64,000 bases of DNA from Bacteroidota bacterium (GTDB lineage: Bacteria; Bacteroidota; Bacteroidia; AKYH767-A; OLB10), in NCBI GenBank assembly GCA_016717725.1, contig JADKFA010000002.1, forward strand, positions 124,001-188,000. The letters run 5' to 3'. Each line of letters begins with the position of its first letter. Position 1 is the stretch's first letter. The notes under the pieces are model-generated. The model was given only the letters and a program-made list of their open reading frames with translations, ran no database searches and was not told the origin of the DNA. Both the position numbers and the translations under genes were made by a program. Positions 9,674 to 18,758 of this stretch are shown here, piece after piece.

Positions 9674-11074
9674 TTGCATATTTTGAAAGGAAAAATTCTT
9701 ACTGATTTAGAAGTGATTGAGATGGCCGATGAGGGCAAAGCAATGGCTAAGCACGAAGGTATGGTGGTTTTTATTGATAAAGCCGTACCAGGTGATATCG
9801 TAGATGTGTACATCAAGAAGAAGAAAAAATCGTATATAGAGGCTGAAGTAACTGTAGTGAAGAAGCCTTCATCACTAAGAAGAGAGCCTTTTTGTGAGCA
9901 TTTTGGCACTTGTGGAGGATGTAAATGGCAGTATTTGGATTATGATAGCCAACTCTCATTTAAGGAAAAACAAGTAAAGGATGCCTTGGAACGTATTGGG
10001 AAATTCGAGAATGTAAATTTAATTCCTATTCTGGGCTCATCACTCACAAAACATTATCGAAATAAATTAGATTTTTCCTTTGCCGATAGAAAGTGGCTAA
10101 ACTTTGAAGAATTTTCAGCAACCAATGAAATTTCTGGTCCTGGATTAGGATTTCATATTGCTGGTAAATTTGATAAGGTCCTCGATATAGAAAATTGCTA
10201 TTTGCAGCCCGATCCTTCCAATGCAATTCGTTTAGCGGTACGGGAATACTGCCTTACGAATGAGATGCCTTTCATGAATATTCGTCACAAAGAAGGTATG
10301 ATGCGCGGACTCATCATTCGTAATACCTTGGCGGGCGGATTGATGGTGATTGTGATGGTTTATCAAAATAATCGCGAGAAGCTAGAAGGTTTATTGAAAC
10401 ATCTTGAACAATCGTTTCCACAAATCACCTCTTTGTTGTATGTCATCAATCCAAAAGGGAATGATACGTTTCATGATTTGGTAGTGCATACATGGTCGGG
10501 ATTACCTTACATCACGGAAGAGATGGAAGGATTGCAATTTCGAATTGGTCCTAAATCATTTTTTCAAACCAATCCTACGCAAACATTAGAATTGTATAAA
10601 TTAGCTCGTGAATTTGCAGCGATAAAAAATACAGATATTGTTTACGATTTATATACCGGTACCGGAACCATCGCTTTATTCGTTGCTTCATTGGCAAAGA
10701 AAGTCGTGGGTATCGAGTATGTAGAAGAGTCTATTGATAATGCAAAACTGAACGCTGAGTTAAACGGTATTAAAAATTCCGTGTTTTTTTCAGGTGATAT
10801 GAAAGATTTGTTGAGTGATGAATTGTTTAATCAAGAAGGCAAGCCCGATGTAATTATCACCGATCCTCCTCGTTCTGGAATGCATGAAGATGTGGTGGCG
10901 CAATTACTCAAGAGCAATTGCCCGCGCATAGTGTATGTAAGTTGTAATCCAGGAACACAAGCTCGAGATTTATTAATGCTCAGCGAAAAATATGAGTTGG
11001 TAAAAGTGCAAGCGGTCGATATGTTTCCACATACGGCCCATGTGGAGAGTGTGGCTTTGTTGGAGTTGAAATAG
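9674..11074 (+). CDS. rlmD: 23S rRNA (uracil-5-)-methyltransferase RlmD
   Basis: SAM-dependent m5U methyltransferase of the TrmA/RumA family, 466 residues. An N-terminal TRAM domain (about 1-62) is followed by the iron-sulphur cysteines C74, C80 and C83 (FCEHFGTCGGCKW), with a fourth in IENCYLQPD; motif I is VYDLYTGTGTIALF, motif IV DPPRSGMHEDV, and the catalytic cysteine is in VYVSCNPGTQARDL. The fused Fe-S cluster marks RumA rather than TrmA; RlmC versus RlmD cannot be settled from sequence by eye. No ATG is available: a stop precedes the TTG at 9674, and TRAM residues begin at once, so a TTG start (9674 or 9683) is needed unless a base is missing upstream. Confidence 0.88.
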   Translation: MHILKGKILTDLEVIEMADEGKAMAKHEGMVVFIDKAVPGDIVDVYIKKKKKSYIEAEVTVVKKPSSLRREPFCEHFGTCGGCKWQYLDYDSQLSFKEKQVKDALERIGKFENVNLIPILGSSLTKHYRNKLDFSFADRKWLNFEEFSATNEISGPGLGFHIAGKFDKVLDIENCYLQPDPSNAIRLAVREYCLTNEMPFMNIRHKEGMMRGLIIRNTLAGGLMVIVMVYQNNREKLEGLLKHLEQSFPQITSLLYVINPKGNDTFHDLVVHTWSGLPYITEEMEGLQFRIGPKSFFQTNPTQTLELYKLAREFAAIKNTDIVYDLYTGTGTIALFVASLAKKVVGIEYVEESIDNAKLNAELNGIKNSVFFSGDMKDLLSDELFNQEGKPDVIITDPPRSGMHEDVVAQLLKSNCPRIVYVSCNPGTQARDLLMLSEKYELVKVQAVDMFPHTAHVESVALLELK

Positions 11075-11145
11075 TAGATTAATTTCTTTCCCTATAAGTG
11101 TTTTTTATTGAAGATAAAGTGAAATGGAAAATTGTTTCAGGGAGT

Positions 11146-11172
11146 AAAGTTTTTCTTTGAGAAACTTTATTT
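11146..11172 (+). terminator. Possible terminator after rlmD
   Basis: AAAGTTTTTC and GAGAAACTTT form a 10-bp stem with one mismatch and a three-base loop, followed by ATTTTA. The T run is short and the stem AT-rich, so this is tentative. Confidence 0.4.
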
Positions 11173-11260
11173 TACGATTCAGTTATTTATAAAATGTAAT
11201 TTATTTAAATTTTCTTTCTTTGTAGCAACTAAAAAAACTAGTAGCTAAGAATTGATATTC

Positions 11261-13614
11261 ATGAAGAATTTTATTTTGATTTTATACGTTTTGACGTATT
11301 TCGCAGCATCTTCCCGTGCCCAAGTCCCTACCCAAATTATTCGTGGAGTCGTAGTAGATGAAATCACACAAGCTACTTTGCCGGGTGCAACGGTAGTCAT
11401 TGCAGATTTGGATCCAGTCATGGGCGTAAACGCAGATGTGAATGGAGTCTTTCGTTTGGACAAGGTCCCCGTTGGATATCATACAATCAAAGTAGTGATG
11501 ATGGGGTATGAAGATTTTGTTCGGCCCAATGTGCTGTTAAATTCTGGAAAGGAGTTGGTCTTAACGTTATCCTTACGCGAGAAATTAGTTCAAGTAAAGG
11601 AAGTGACGATCACTGCCGAATTGGAAAAGCAAAAGGCCATCAATGAAATGTCGTTGGTGAGTACTCGAACCTTTTCAGTAGAAGAAACTCAAAAATTTGC
11701 AGCTGCCGTCAATGATCCCGCTCGGATGGTAAGCTCCTTTGCTGGTGTTTTAAGCACCGATGATGGTAATAATAATGTTTCTATTCGTGGTAACTCTCCT
11801 AACGGGCTTCAGTGGCGCATGGAAGGTGTGGAAATTCCCAGTCCCAATCATTACGCTTTTCCAGGTACTGCAGGTGGTGGAATATCGATTTTAAGTTCAC
11901 AGTTATTATTCAATTCTGATTTTTTAACTGGCGCTTTTACTGCTGAATATGGAAATGCATTGAGTGGTGTGTTTGATTTAAAGTTGAGAAAAGGAAATAA
12001 TGAAAATAGAGAGTTTACTTTTTAATCGAGTTTTTTGGGACTTGATGTCGCTGCTGAAGGACCCTTTAGTAAAAAATACAATGGCTCTTATTTAATAAAT
12101 TATCGATACAGTACATTGGCCGCCATTGGGAAGATTATTGATTTAGGGGATGCAGCAACTAACTTTCAAGATTTATCATTTAATATTTATTTACCTACGA
12201 ATAAGTTCGGTCAGTTTACCATTTTTGGATTTGGTGGATTAAGTAGTCAAGATTTTGATGCAGAAACTGATTCATCAAAATGGGAAGAAGATTTTGATCG
12301 TTATTCAAGTGATTTTATTTCAAATACTGGAGCTATTGGTGCAACGCACAGTATTACGCTCAATAAAAAATTGTTCCTTAGAACGGCAGTGGTAAGTTCT
12401 AAGTTTGAGAATAAATATCGTGAGAAAAGGTTAAATGATTTTTATGAATTTGAGAGCCGTGATAATGCAAAAACAATGAACGACCGTTATTTGTTTTCTA
12501 CTAATTTGAATTATAAAATTAATACTCGTAATTCTCTGAAATCTGGAATTGTTTTATCAAAGCTCAACTATTCAATCTATCAAAATAGTTTTAATACGGA
12601 TGTCGATAGTATGATAAACTATTTAGATATAAAAAACACAACACAAACGATCCAATTGTATTCGACATGGATGAATCGAGTTACTGAAAGATGGACTTTG
12701 CAATTTGGAGTACATTATCTCGCACTAGCTTTGAATAATACATTCTCCATTGAACCTCGGGCATCTTCTAGTTTCGAAATTTCAGAGGGGAAGAGTTTGT
12801 CTGTGGGTTATGGATTACATAGCCAAATTCAAACACTGGGAGTTTATTTTGCAGAAGCAATAGATAGCATGGGAAATATTTATCGTCCCAATGAAGATTT
12901 AGAGCTGACAAAGTCTCATCATTTTGTTGTTGGATATGATCACATGTTGCAACCTTGGTTGCATTTTAAAATTGAAGCGTATTATCAGCATTTGTTTGAT
13001 GTGCCTATCAGCGTTGATACAACGAATACATTCAGCGTTTTGAATTTGCGCGATGGCTATTATACATATCCACTTACTAATGACGGGTTGGGGCGAAATT
13101 ATGGAGTTGAATTAACGGTAGAGCAGTTTATGCATCATGATCTTTATTTTTTATTCTCTTCTTCCATTTATGAATCTGAATACAAAGCGAACGATGGAAA
13201 ATGGAGAAATACGTTGTTCAACGGAAACTACACATTTACTTTTACAGGCGGAAAGGAGATTAAAACAGGTAGTAAGTTTAAGAATAGAATTATTGGTTTG
13301 AATGTTAAAATGATTTATGCTGGTGGATTGCGAACTACACCCATCGATCTGGAAAAATCAATTGCTGAACAAAGTACTTATTATTTCGAGAAGCAAGCTT
13401 TCTCTGGACAGAATCCAGCTTATTTTAGAACCGATATTCGGATCAGCATGAAACGTAATCGACCAAAGGCAACGCATATTCTTTCTTTAGACATCCAAAA
13501 TGTTACGAGCAGAAAAAATGTGTATGGAGATTTTTTGATGCGAAATCTGGTAAAGTGAAATCGTATTATCAAACACCTTTGATTCCTATACTCGGTTATC
13601 GAATTGAGTTTTGA
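11261..13614 (+). CDS. TonB-dependent receptor with carboxypeptidase-like domain (in-frame stop and frameshift)
   Basis: Outer-membrane receptor. The ATG at 11261 gives the signal peptide MKNFILILYVLTYFAASSRA. Residues 25-105 are a CarboxypepD_reg-like Ig domain (IRGVVVDEITQATLPGATV), and 130-235 form the plug (MVSSFAGVLSTDDGNNNVSI, GNALSGVFDLKLRKG). The barrel follows. Two lesions: an in-frame TAA at 12023-12025 where CAA (Gln) would read EFTFQSSFLGLDVAAEGPF, and a one-base loss in the T run 13531-13536. Restoring that base yields the expected end GKVKSYYQTPLIPILGYRIEF at 13614 and 784 codons plus stop. Substrate is unknown; no SusD partner is adjacent. The stop codon is a substitution, not a homopolymer loss, so real inactivation cannot be excluded. 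Confidence 0.85.
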
Positions 13615-13645
13615 AGATCTCTTAAGTATAGCTACAAGCTACAAG

Positions 13646-13755
13646 AATTGAGTATAGAATATCGAGTATCGAATGTCAAGTATCAAGTATCAAGTATCAA
13701 GTATCAAGTATCAAGTATAAAGTATCGAGTATCGAGTATCGAGTATCGAGCATCC
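13646..13755. repeat. Heptamer tandem repeats between convergent genes
   Basis: A 7-bp tandem array with about six units of AGTATCA followed by about four of AGTATCG, preceded by degenerate units. It lies between the true TonB receptor stop (13614) and the lpd stop (13759), the same placement as the array at 1134. Confidence 0.92.
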
Positions 13756-13758
13756 TTA

Positions 13759-15147
13759 TCACATGTGTATCACTTCGCCATAAGCATCGGCAGCAGCTTC
13801 CATAATGGCTTCGCTCATCGTAGGATGAGGATGAATGGATTTAATGATTTCGTGACCTGTCGTTTCTAAATTACGTGCTACCACAACTTCAGCAATTAAT
13901 TCTGTTACGTTCATGCCAATCATATGTGCGCCTAACCACTCACCGTATTTCGCATCAAAAATAACTTTTACAAATCCATCACTGGCACCTGCTGCTTTTG
14001 CTTTTCCACTTGCAGAGAATGGGAATTTACCAACTTTAATTTCAATGCCTGCTTCTTTTGCTGCTTTCTCTGTCATCCCAACAGATGCTATTTCAGGAGA
14101 ACAATAGGTGCATCCAGGAATGTTTCCATAATTAATTGGGTGTACTGGAAGTCCCGCAATTTTTTCTACACACAAAATTCCTTCTGCAGAAGCAACGTGT
14201 GCTAAGGCCGGACCTTTTACAATATCACCAATAGCATAAACGCCAGGAATGTTCGTTTGATAATAATCATTTACTAATACTTTTCCTTTGTCGGTGATGA
14301 CACCCACATCTTCTAATCCAATATTTTCAATATTAGGAGTAATACCTACAGCTGAAAGAACGATGTCACATTCAATAATTTCTTCTCCCTTTTTAGTTTT
14401 TACTTTTACTTTACATCCTGCACCAGAAGTATCCACACTTTCAACACTGGATTCAGTCATAATACTTATTCCTGATTTCTTGAATGAACGTGCCAATTGT
14501 TTAGAAACATCTTCGTCTTCAACAGGGACAATGTTCGCCATGAATTCAACGATGGTAACTTTTGTACCCATGCTATGATAAAAATAAGCAAACTCACATC
14601 CTATAGCACCCGATCCAACAATCACCATGGATGTGGGAAGAGTAGTTAATGTCATGGCTTCACGATACCCAATTACTTTTTTACCGTCTTGCTCTAAGCC
14701 CGGCAATACTCTGCTTCGAGCACCCGTCGCTAAAATGATGTGCTGAGCTTCGTAAGTAGTTGCAGAACCATCTGCAGCAGTTACTTCAACTTTTTTTCCT
14801 TGCTTAATTTTTCCGTAGCCGTTGATGACATCAATTTTATTTTTCTTCAATAAAAATTGAATCCCTTTACTCATTCCATCTGCAACATCACGACTTCTTC
14901 CAATCACTTTATTAAAATCAGCATTGAATTCATTTACCGTGATACCATAATCTCCAGCATGTTTTAAATATTCAAAAACTTGAGCACTTTTTAACAAGGC
15001 TTTCGTTGGAATGCATCCCCAGTTAAGACAAATGCCACCTAATGATTCTTTTTCAACTACTGCAGTTTTTAATCCAAGCTGGCTAGCTCTTATCGCTGCT
15101 ACATATCCACCAGGACCACTGCCCACTACTATCAAATCGTATTGCAT
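13759..15147 (-). CDS. lpdA: Dihydrolipoyl dehydrogenase (E3)
   Basis: A 462-residue flavoprotein disulphide reductase, the E3 of 2-oxoacid dehydrogenase complexes. FAD motif GSGPGGY at 9-15, redox-active cysteines C40 and C45 in GGICLNWGCIPTKA, NAD motif GSGAIGCEFA, FAD contact YAIGDIV, and the catalytic His/Glu pair in HPHPTMSEA near residue 438. Full length, no lesion. No other complex subunit is adjacent, though a fused E1 gene lies at 59301. A TAACTTTG box sits 24 bases before the start, indicating its own promoter. Confidence 0.97.
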   Translation of the reverse strand: MQYDLIVVGSGPGGYVAAIRASQLGLKTAVVEKESLGGICLNWGCIPTKALLKSAQVFEYLKHAGDYGITVNEFNADFNKVIGRSRDVADGMSKGIQFLLKKNKIDVINGYGKIKQGKKVEVTAADGSATTYEAQHIILATGARSRVLPGLEQDGKKVIGYREAMTLTTLPTSMVIVGSGAIGCEFAYFYHSMGTKVTIVEFMANIVPVEDEDVSKQLARSFKKSGISIMTESSVESVDTSGAGCKVKVKTKKGEEIIECDIVLSAVGITPNIENIGLEDVGVITDKGKVLVNDYYQTNIPGVYAIGDIVKGPALAHVASAEGILCVEKIAGLPVHPINYGNIPGCTYCSPEIASVGMTEKAAKEAGIEIKVGKFPFSASGKAKAAGASDGFVKVIFDAKYGEWLGAHMIGMNVTELIAEVVVARNLETTGHEIIKSIHPHPTMSEAIMEAAADAYGEVIHM

Positions 15148-15170
15148 ATCAAGATGTTCTTTTGAGAGGG

Positions 15171-15178
15171 CAAAGTTA
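15171..15178 (-). promoter_or_regulatory. -7 box for lpdA
   Basis: CAAAGTTA (minus TAACTTTG), 24 bases upstream of the lpdA ATG. Confidence 0.5.
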
Positions 15179-15363
15179 TATTATTTATCATTATTGATGA
15201 AAAGTGATTGATTTTCAGGTGTTACAAGCACAGAATGATGAATTGTGCTGAATTATCGATCTGTTTTGTTGAAGGTTTAGAATTAGATTAGGTTGCGTAA
15301 TTAGGTTGTTCATAGGATGCTTCTGAAATCAATTATATTAAATTTTTAGCTTCTTTATTGTTT

Positions 15364-15371
15364 TAGATTTG
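15364..15371 (+). promoter_or_regulatory. -7 box for the M61 peptidase gene
   Basis: TAGATTTG matches TANNTTTG and ends 16 bases before the ATG at 15387. Confidence 0.5.
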
Positions 15372-15386
15372 TAGAGAATTACTGCT

Positions 15387-17108
15387 ATGAAATATATTAT
15401 TAAAACACCCGTTCCTCAATCTCGATTTGTATTCATTGAAGCTCATAAAGAGGTGAAAGAGCATGGACCCATCGAATTTCAATTGCCATCATGGCGTCCT
15501 GGTAGATATGAGTTAGGAAATTTTGCAAAGAATTTGAGAGGACTCGTTGCTACTACAGAAAGTGGAACGGATCTTCCCATTCATAAAATAAATAAAGATC
15601 GATGGCGCATCGATGAAGCTCCCGTTGGGAAAATTATTTTGCAGTATGAATATTATGCTGCACAACCTGATGCTGGAGCTTGCTGGCTTGATAATGATTT
15701 TCTTTACTTGAATCCAGTGCATTGTATTTTGTATGATCCCATAGAAGCGAATGAACCTTATTTTCTGCACCTTCACATTCCTTCGGATTATCAAATTGCC
15801 TGTTCTCTTCCTGAAGTTGAGAATAATGTTTTGCGTGCCGAAAATTTGGATGAATTATTAGACGCTCCTTTTTTTGCTGCTAAATCATTGCAACATCGCA
15901 GTTATTCGGTGAATGATTATCAGTTTCATATTTGGTTGTATGGAGAATGTCAGCCCGACTGGACAAGAATCATTAACGATTTTGAAGCATTCACTCGTGT
16001 GCAACTCGATATGATGAAATCATTTCCTGTTGCTGAATATCATTTTTTAGTATTGCTATTGCCTTATCGTTTTTATCACGGTGTAGAGCATAAAGCAAGT
16101 ACTGTTTTAGCATTAGGTCCTGGCTATCAACTGATGAATAAGGACATGTATTCTGATTTGATGGGAGTGGCTTCTCATGAATTGTTTCATGCATGGAATG
16201 TAAAAACATTGCGCCCACATGATTTTGTAAAATACGATTATACGAAGGAAAATTATAGTCGCTTAGGATGGGTTTATGAAGGTTTTACCACTTACTATGG
16301 TGATTTATTTTTGGCCAGAAGTAAATTTTTTAATACGGTTGAGTTTTTTGAAGAGTTAAATCAACGCATCCAAAAGCATAAAGATAATTATGGTCGTTTT
16401 TGGAGCTCCGTTGCTGAGAGTAGTTTCGATACTTGGCTAGATGGATATGTTCCTGGCGTTCCCGCTCGCAAAACATCTATTTATGATGAAGGCTGTATTG
16501 TAGCACTGATGTTAGATTTATACATTCGTCGATCTAGTAAAGGAAAAAATTCGCTGGATGATTTATATGTTCATCTCTTTAATGATTTTTCTACCAATGA
16601 AAATGGTTATCGCGAATCTGATCTTTTAAGGTTGTCAATTTCACTAAGTGATCAAGGCGTTGAAGAAATTTTTAATCAAGCTATCCATTCGCGAAAATCG
16701 TACGAGGAGATGTTGCAAAATTTATTGCCTACAGTTGGTTGTTGGTTGTCGACCATCCCATCTAAAAAAATATATGAGCAATGGTACGGTCTAAGAGTTG
16801 TAGTGGAAGGTGGCATCACGAAAGTTCTTAGCGTCTTGCCAAGTTCTCCAGCAGAAATCGCAGGTATTGCCAAAGATGATGAAATTAGTTCATGCAATGG
16901 TTGGAAAGTAGAATCGAATTTAAACGATCTCTGTGCACTCAAAGAGGGGAGTACCCTACTCACCATATTCAGTCAGAAAAAAGAAAAGCAAGTGACGATG
17001 AAGAAATCTTCAACCACATGGTTTGACACTTTGCAAATTGTAAAAATTGCAGATGCCGACCCTTTTGCACGTGAGTCGTTCACTGCTTGGACGAATTTGG
17101 ATTGGTAA
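15387..17108 (+). CDS. M61 family metallopeptidase with PDZ domain
   Basis: A 573-residue M61 (glycyl aminopeptidase-like) zinc peptidase. The N-terminal beta-rich M61_N domain covers about 1-155; the gluzincin motif HELFH is near residue 264 (GVASHELFHAWNVKTLRP), and the downstream glutamate ligand sits in WVYEGFTTYYGDL. Residues about 470-550 form a PDZ domain (VVVEGGITKVLSVLPSSPAE, GIAKDDEI). No signal peptide is visible, so it is likely cytoplasmic. It is convergent with ridA (22 bases between stops) and has its own -7 box. Substrate preference in the family is for N-terminal Gly or Ala. Confidence 0.93.
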   Translation: MKYIIKTPVPQSRFVFIEAHKEVKEHGPIEFQLPSWRPGRYELGNFAKNLRGLVATTESGTDLPIHKINKDRWRIDEAPVGKIILQYEYYAAQPDAGACWLDNDFLYLNPVHCILYDPIEANEPYFLHLHIPSDYQIACSLPEVENNVLRAENLDELLDAPFFAAKSLQHRSYSVNDYQFHIWLYGECQPDWTRIINDFEAFTRVQLDMMKSFPVAEYHFLVLLLPYRFYHGVEHKASTVLALGPGYQLMNKDMYSDLMGVASHELFHAWNVKTLRPHDFVKYDYTKENYSRLGWVYEGFTTYYGDLFLARSKFFNTVEFFEELNQRIQKHKDNYGRFWSSVAESSFDTWLDGYVPGVPARKTSIYDEGCIVALMLDLYIRRSSKGKNSLDDLYVHLFNDFSTNENGYRESDLLRLSISLSDQGVEEIFNQAIHSRKSYEEMLQNLLPTVGCWLSTIPSKKIYEQWYGLRVVVEGGITKVLSVLPSSPAEIAGIAKDDEISSCNGWKVESNLNDLCALKEGSTLLTIFSQKKEKQVTMKKSSTTWFDTLQIVKIADADPFARESFTAWTNLDW

Positions 17109-17130
17109 AATATATTTGCAATGGGTAGAA

Positions 17131-17508
17131 TTATACCATGGCAATCACGGTGATCTCTACATTCACAAATTTAGGCAACGCACTTACCTGAACGGTTTCA
17201 CGAGCTGGGAAATCAGAAGTGAAATATCCGCCATACACACCGTTTACTTTTGCAAAGTCGTTCATGTCTTTTAAAAAGATACTGGTCTTGATGATTTTGC
17301 TGTAATCAGTATTGGCTTCTTTTAAAATGGCGCCAATGTTTTTCATGACTTGATGCGTTTCTTCTTCAATGGTGTTTAACAAAAGTTCACCTGTCGCAGG
17401 TACAATAGCTATTTGTCCAGAAACATATAAAAGGTTTCCAACTTGTACGGCTTGAGAATAAGGTCCAATAGGTGCTGGAGCTTGCGAAGTTTCAATGATC
17501 TTTTTCAT
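17131..17508 (-). CDS. ridA: RidA family enamine/imine deaminase
   Basis: A 125-residue protein of the YjgF/YER057c/UK114 family that hydrolyses reactive 2-aminoacrylate-type enamines. Landmarks are APAPIGPYSQAVQVGNLLYVSGQI and the arginine-containing ARETVQVSALPK near the C-terminus, which with the terminal EITVIA segment builds the active site between trimer subunits. The start is the ATG at 17508 (MKKIIETSQAP); a longer frame to 17526 exists but is not family-like. A near-match to the -7 box (CACCTTTG) lies upstream. Confidence 0.93.
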   Translation of the reverse strand: MKKIIETSQAPAPIGPYSQAVQVGNLLYVSGQIAIVPATGELLLNTIEEETHQVMKNIGAILKEANTDYSKIIKTSIFLKDMNDFAKVNGVYGGYFTSDFPARETVQVSALPKFVNVEITVIAMV

Positions 17509-17592
17509 ACTGTGATTTGTCGACAAAGGTGATAAATTGATTGGAATATCGAAAGACTTTGCTTTAGATCCTTTTTAGATTTTATTTTCTGT

Positions 17593-17600
17593 TAATTTTG
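17593..17600 (+). promoter_or_regulatory. -7 box for pabA/trpG
   Basis: TAATTTTG matches TANNTTTG; it ends 23 bases before the ATG at 17624. Confidence 0.45.
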
Positions 17601-17623
17601 TCGAGGGAAATGAGTTCCCCTCC

Positions 17624-18238
17624 ATGATATTACTTCTCGATAACTACGATTCATTCACCTATAATCTACAGCAGTATCTTGCCGAACTGACCGAAGAAGA
17701 GATTACGGTTTGTAGGAATGATGAAATTTCTTTGGAAGAAGTAAGTCGCTTCGACCGAATTGTTTTGTCGCCAGGACCTGGGTTACCTGAAGAAGCAGGA
17801 ATTTTAATTCCATTGATAAAGATGTATGCACCTTCAAAGCCCATATTAGGTGTTTGTTTAGGACATCAAGCCATCGCTTTGGCTTTTGGAGGAAGACTAA
17901 AACCATTACAAAATGTATTACATGGAATTCCAAGGGAAGTGAATGTTTTGGTAAAGGAAAATCCACTTTTTACTTCTATACCCAATAGTTTTATTGCAGG
18001 TCGATACCATAGTTGGGTACCTGATGAGAAGAATTGGAGCAAAGAACTGGAAGTGTTAGCAGTGGATAATGATCAAAACATTATGATTTTAAAGCATTCT
18101 ATTTTTCCAGTTTACGGAATGCAGTTTCATCCTGAATCTATTTTAACACCTTTTGGAAAGATTTTAATTAAAAATTGGTTGGCTATTACTCAATTAAAAC
18201 TGAGGATAATAAGGGGGGGGTCTCTTTTTAACTCTTAG
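17624..18238 (+). CDS. pabA: Aminodeoxychorismate/anthranilate synthase component II
   Basis: Class I glutamine amidotransferase subunit supplying ammonia for anthranilate or aminodeoxychorismate synthesis. DNYDSFTYNL at the N-terminus, the oxyanion strand LSPGPGLPEEAG, the nucleophilic cysteine in GVCLGHQAIALAFGG, and the His-Glu pair in FHPESILTPFG. The enzymatic core ends near residue 188 (NWLAI); the remaining tail runs through a poly-G tract at 18213-18220 and is not conserved, so the true stop may differ if that tract or the preceding A run is mis-sized. No component I gene is adjacent, so pabA versus trpG (often one shared subunit) is undecided. The stop lies only nine bases before the RNase P promoter box. 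Confidence 0.9.
   Translation: MILLLDNYDSFTYNLQQYLAELTEEEITVCRNDEISLEEVSRFDRIVLSPGPGLPEEAGILIPLIKMYAPSKPILGVCLGHQAIALAFGGRLKPLQNVLHGIPREVNVLVKENPLFTSIPNSFIAGRYHSWVPDEKNWSKELEVLAVDNDQNIMILKHSIFPVYGMQFHPESILTPFGKILIKNWLAITQLKLRIIRGGSLFNS
18213..18220. repeat. Poly-G tract (8 G)
   Basis: Eight consecutive G inside the annotated C-terminal tail of pabA, 27 bases upstream of the RNase P -7 box; its length decides the pabA C-terminus. Confidence 0.8.
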
Positions 18239-18246
18239 GCGTGCCC

Positions 18247-18254
18247 TATCTTTG
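18247..18254 (+). promoter_or_regulatory. -7 box for RNase P RNA
   Basis: TATCTTTG matches TANNTTTG. It ends five bases before the first base of the predicted P1 helix (18259), the spacing expected between this box and a transcription start. Confidence 0.65.
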
Positions 18255-18258
18255 CATT

Positions 18259-18657
18259 GAAACAAACTGTCTTGTCGCTTCTCGATTATGTCGAGGGGAG
18301 GAAAGTCCGGGCAGCAAAGGGCGCCACACTTCCTAACTGGAAGGTCCTTTTGAGGAAACTTGAGAGGAACAGAAAGTGCCACAGAAAATTATACAGCCAA
18401 CCGTCGCCAAGGCTATGGTTGGTAAAGGTGAAAATGTGAGGTAAGAGCTCACAGCATGGCTAGCAATAGTCGTAGCGGGAAAACCTTGTGGGCTGAAAAG
18501 CCAAATAGGTTGAGGAATTAGGCGGCTCGTCTATGCTTCTTTGCTTGCAAAGAGCACCTCAATGGGTAGGCTGATTCAGGTGATACGTGAGTATCATCGC
18601 AGATAAATGACAAGAACCACGAAAGTGGGGACAGAACCCGGCTTATAGGTTTGTTTC
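18259..18657 (+). ncRNA. rnpB: RNase P RNA, bacterial class A
   Basis: Catalytic RNA of ribonuclease P, which matures tRNA 5' ends. The universally conserved 5' core GAGGAAAGTCCGGGC is present, as are AGGTAAGAGCTCAC in the P10/P11 region, the 3' half of P4 (ACAGAACCCGGCTTATAG), and terminal complementarity: GAAACAAAC at 18259-18267 pairs with GTTTGTTTC at 18649-18657 to form P1. These pairings set the ends, giving about 400 nt, normal for class A. A U-rich stretch right after P1 may terminate transcription. It has its own -7 box at 18247. Confidence 0.96.
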
Positions 18658-18744
18658 TTTTTCTTTTGATGGATGTTCTGTTCTTTAATTGAATAATGAG
18701 GGAAGGAGCTAGATTCTCTCTTTTTCTCTAATCCATTTAATAAT

Positions 18745-18752
18745 TACTTTTG
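18745..18752 (+). promoter_or_regulatory. -7 box at the pgpH start
   Basis: TACTTTTG matches TANNTTTG and ends six bases before the ATG at 18759, so a transcript from it would be leaderless or nearly so. Confidence 0.45.
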
Positions 18753-18758
18753 CATGGA

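Noticed and set aside
13648..13869. Open frame across the heptamer array (repeating KYQVSSI-type peptide)
   Set aside because: The repeats are a 7-bp DNA array read as protein, and the rest is antisense to lpdA.
18213..18238. Conserved C-terminal extension of PabA/TrpG
   Set aside because: The tail is translated from a poly-G tract and a T run just upstream of the RNase P promoter; it is not part of the conserved family and may be an artefact.
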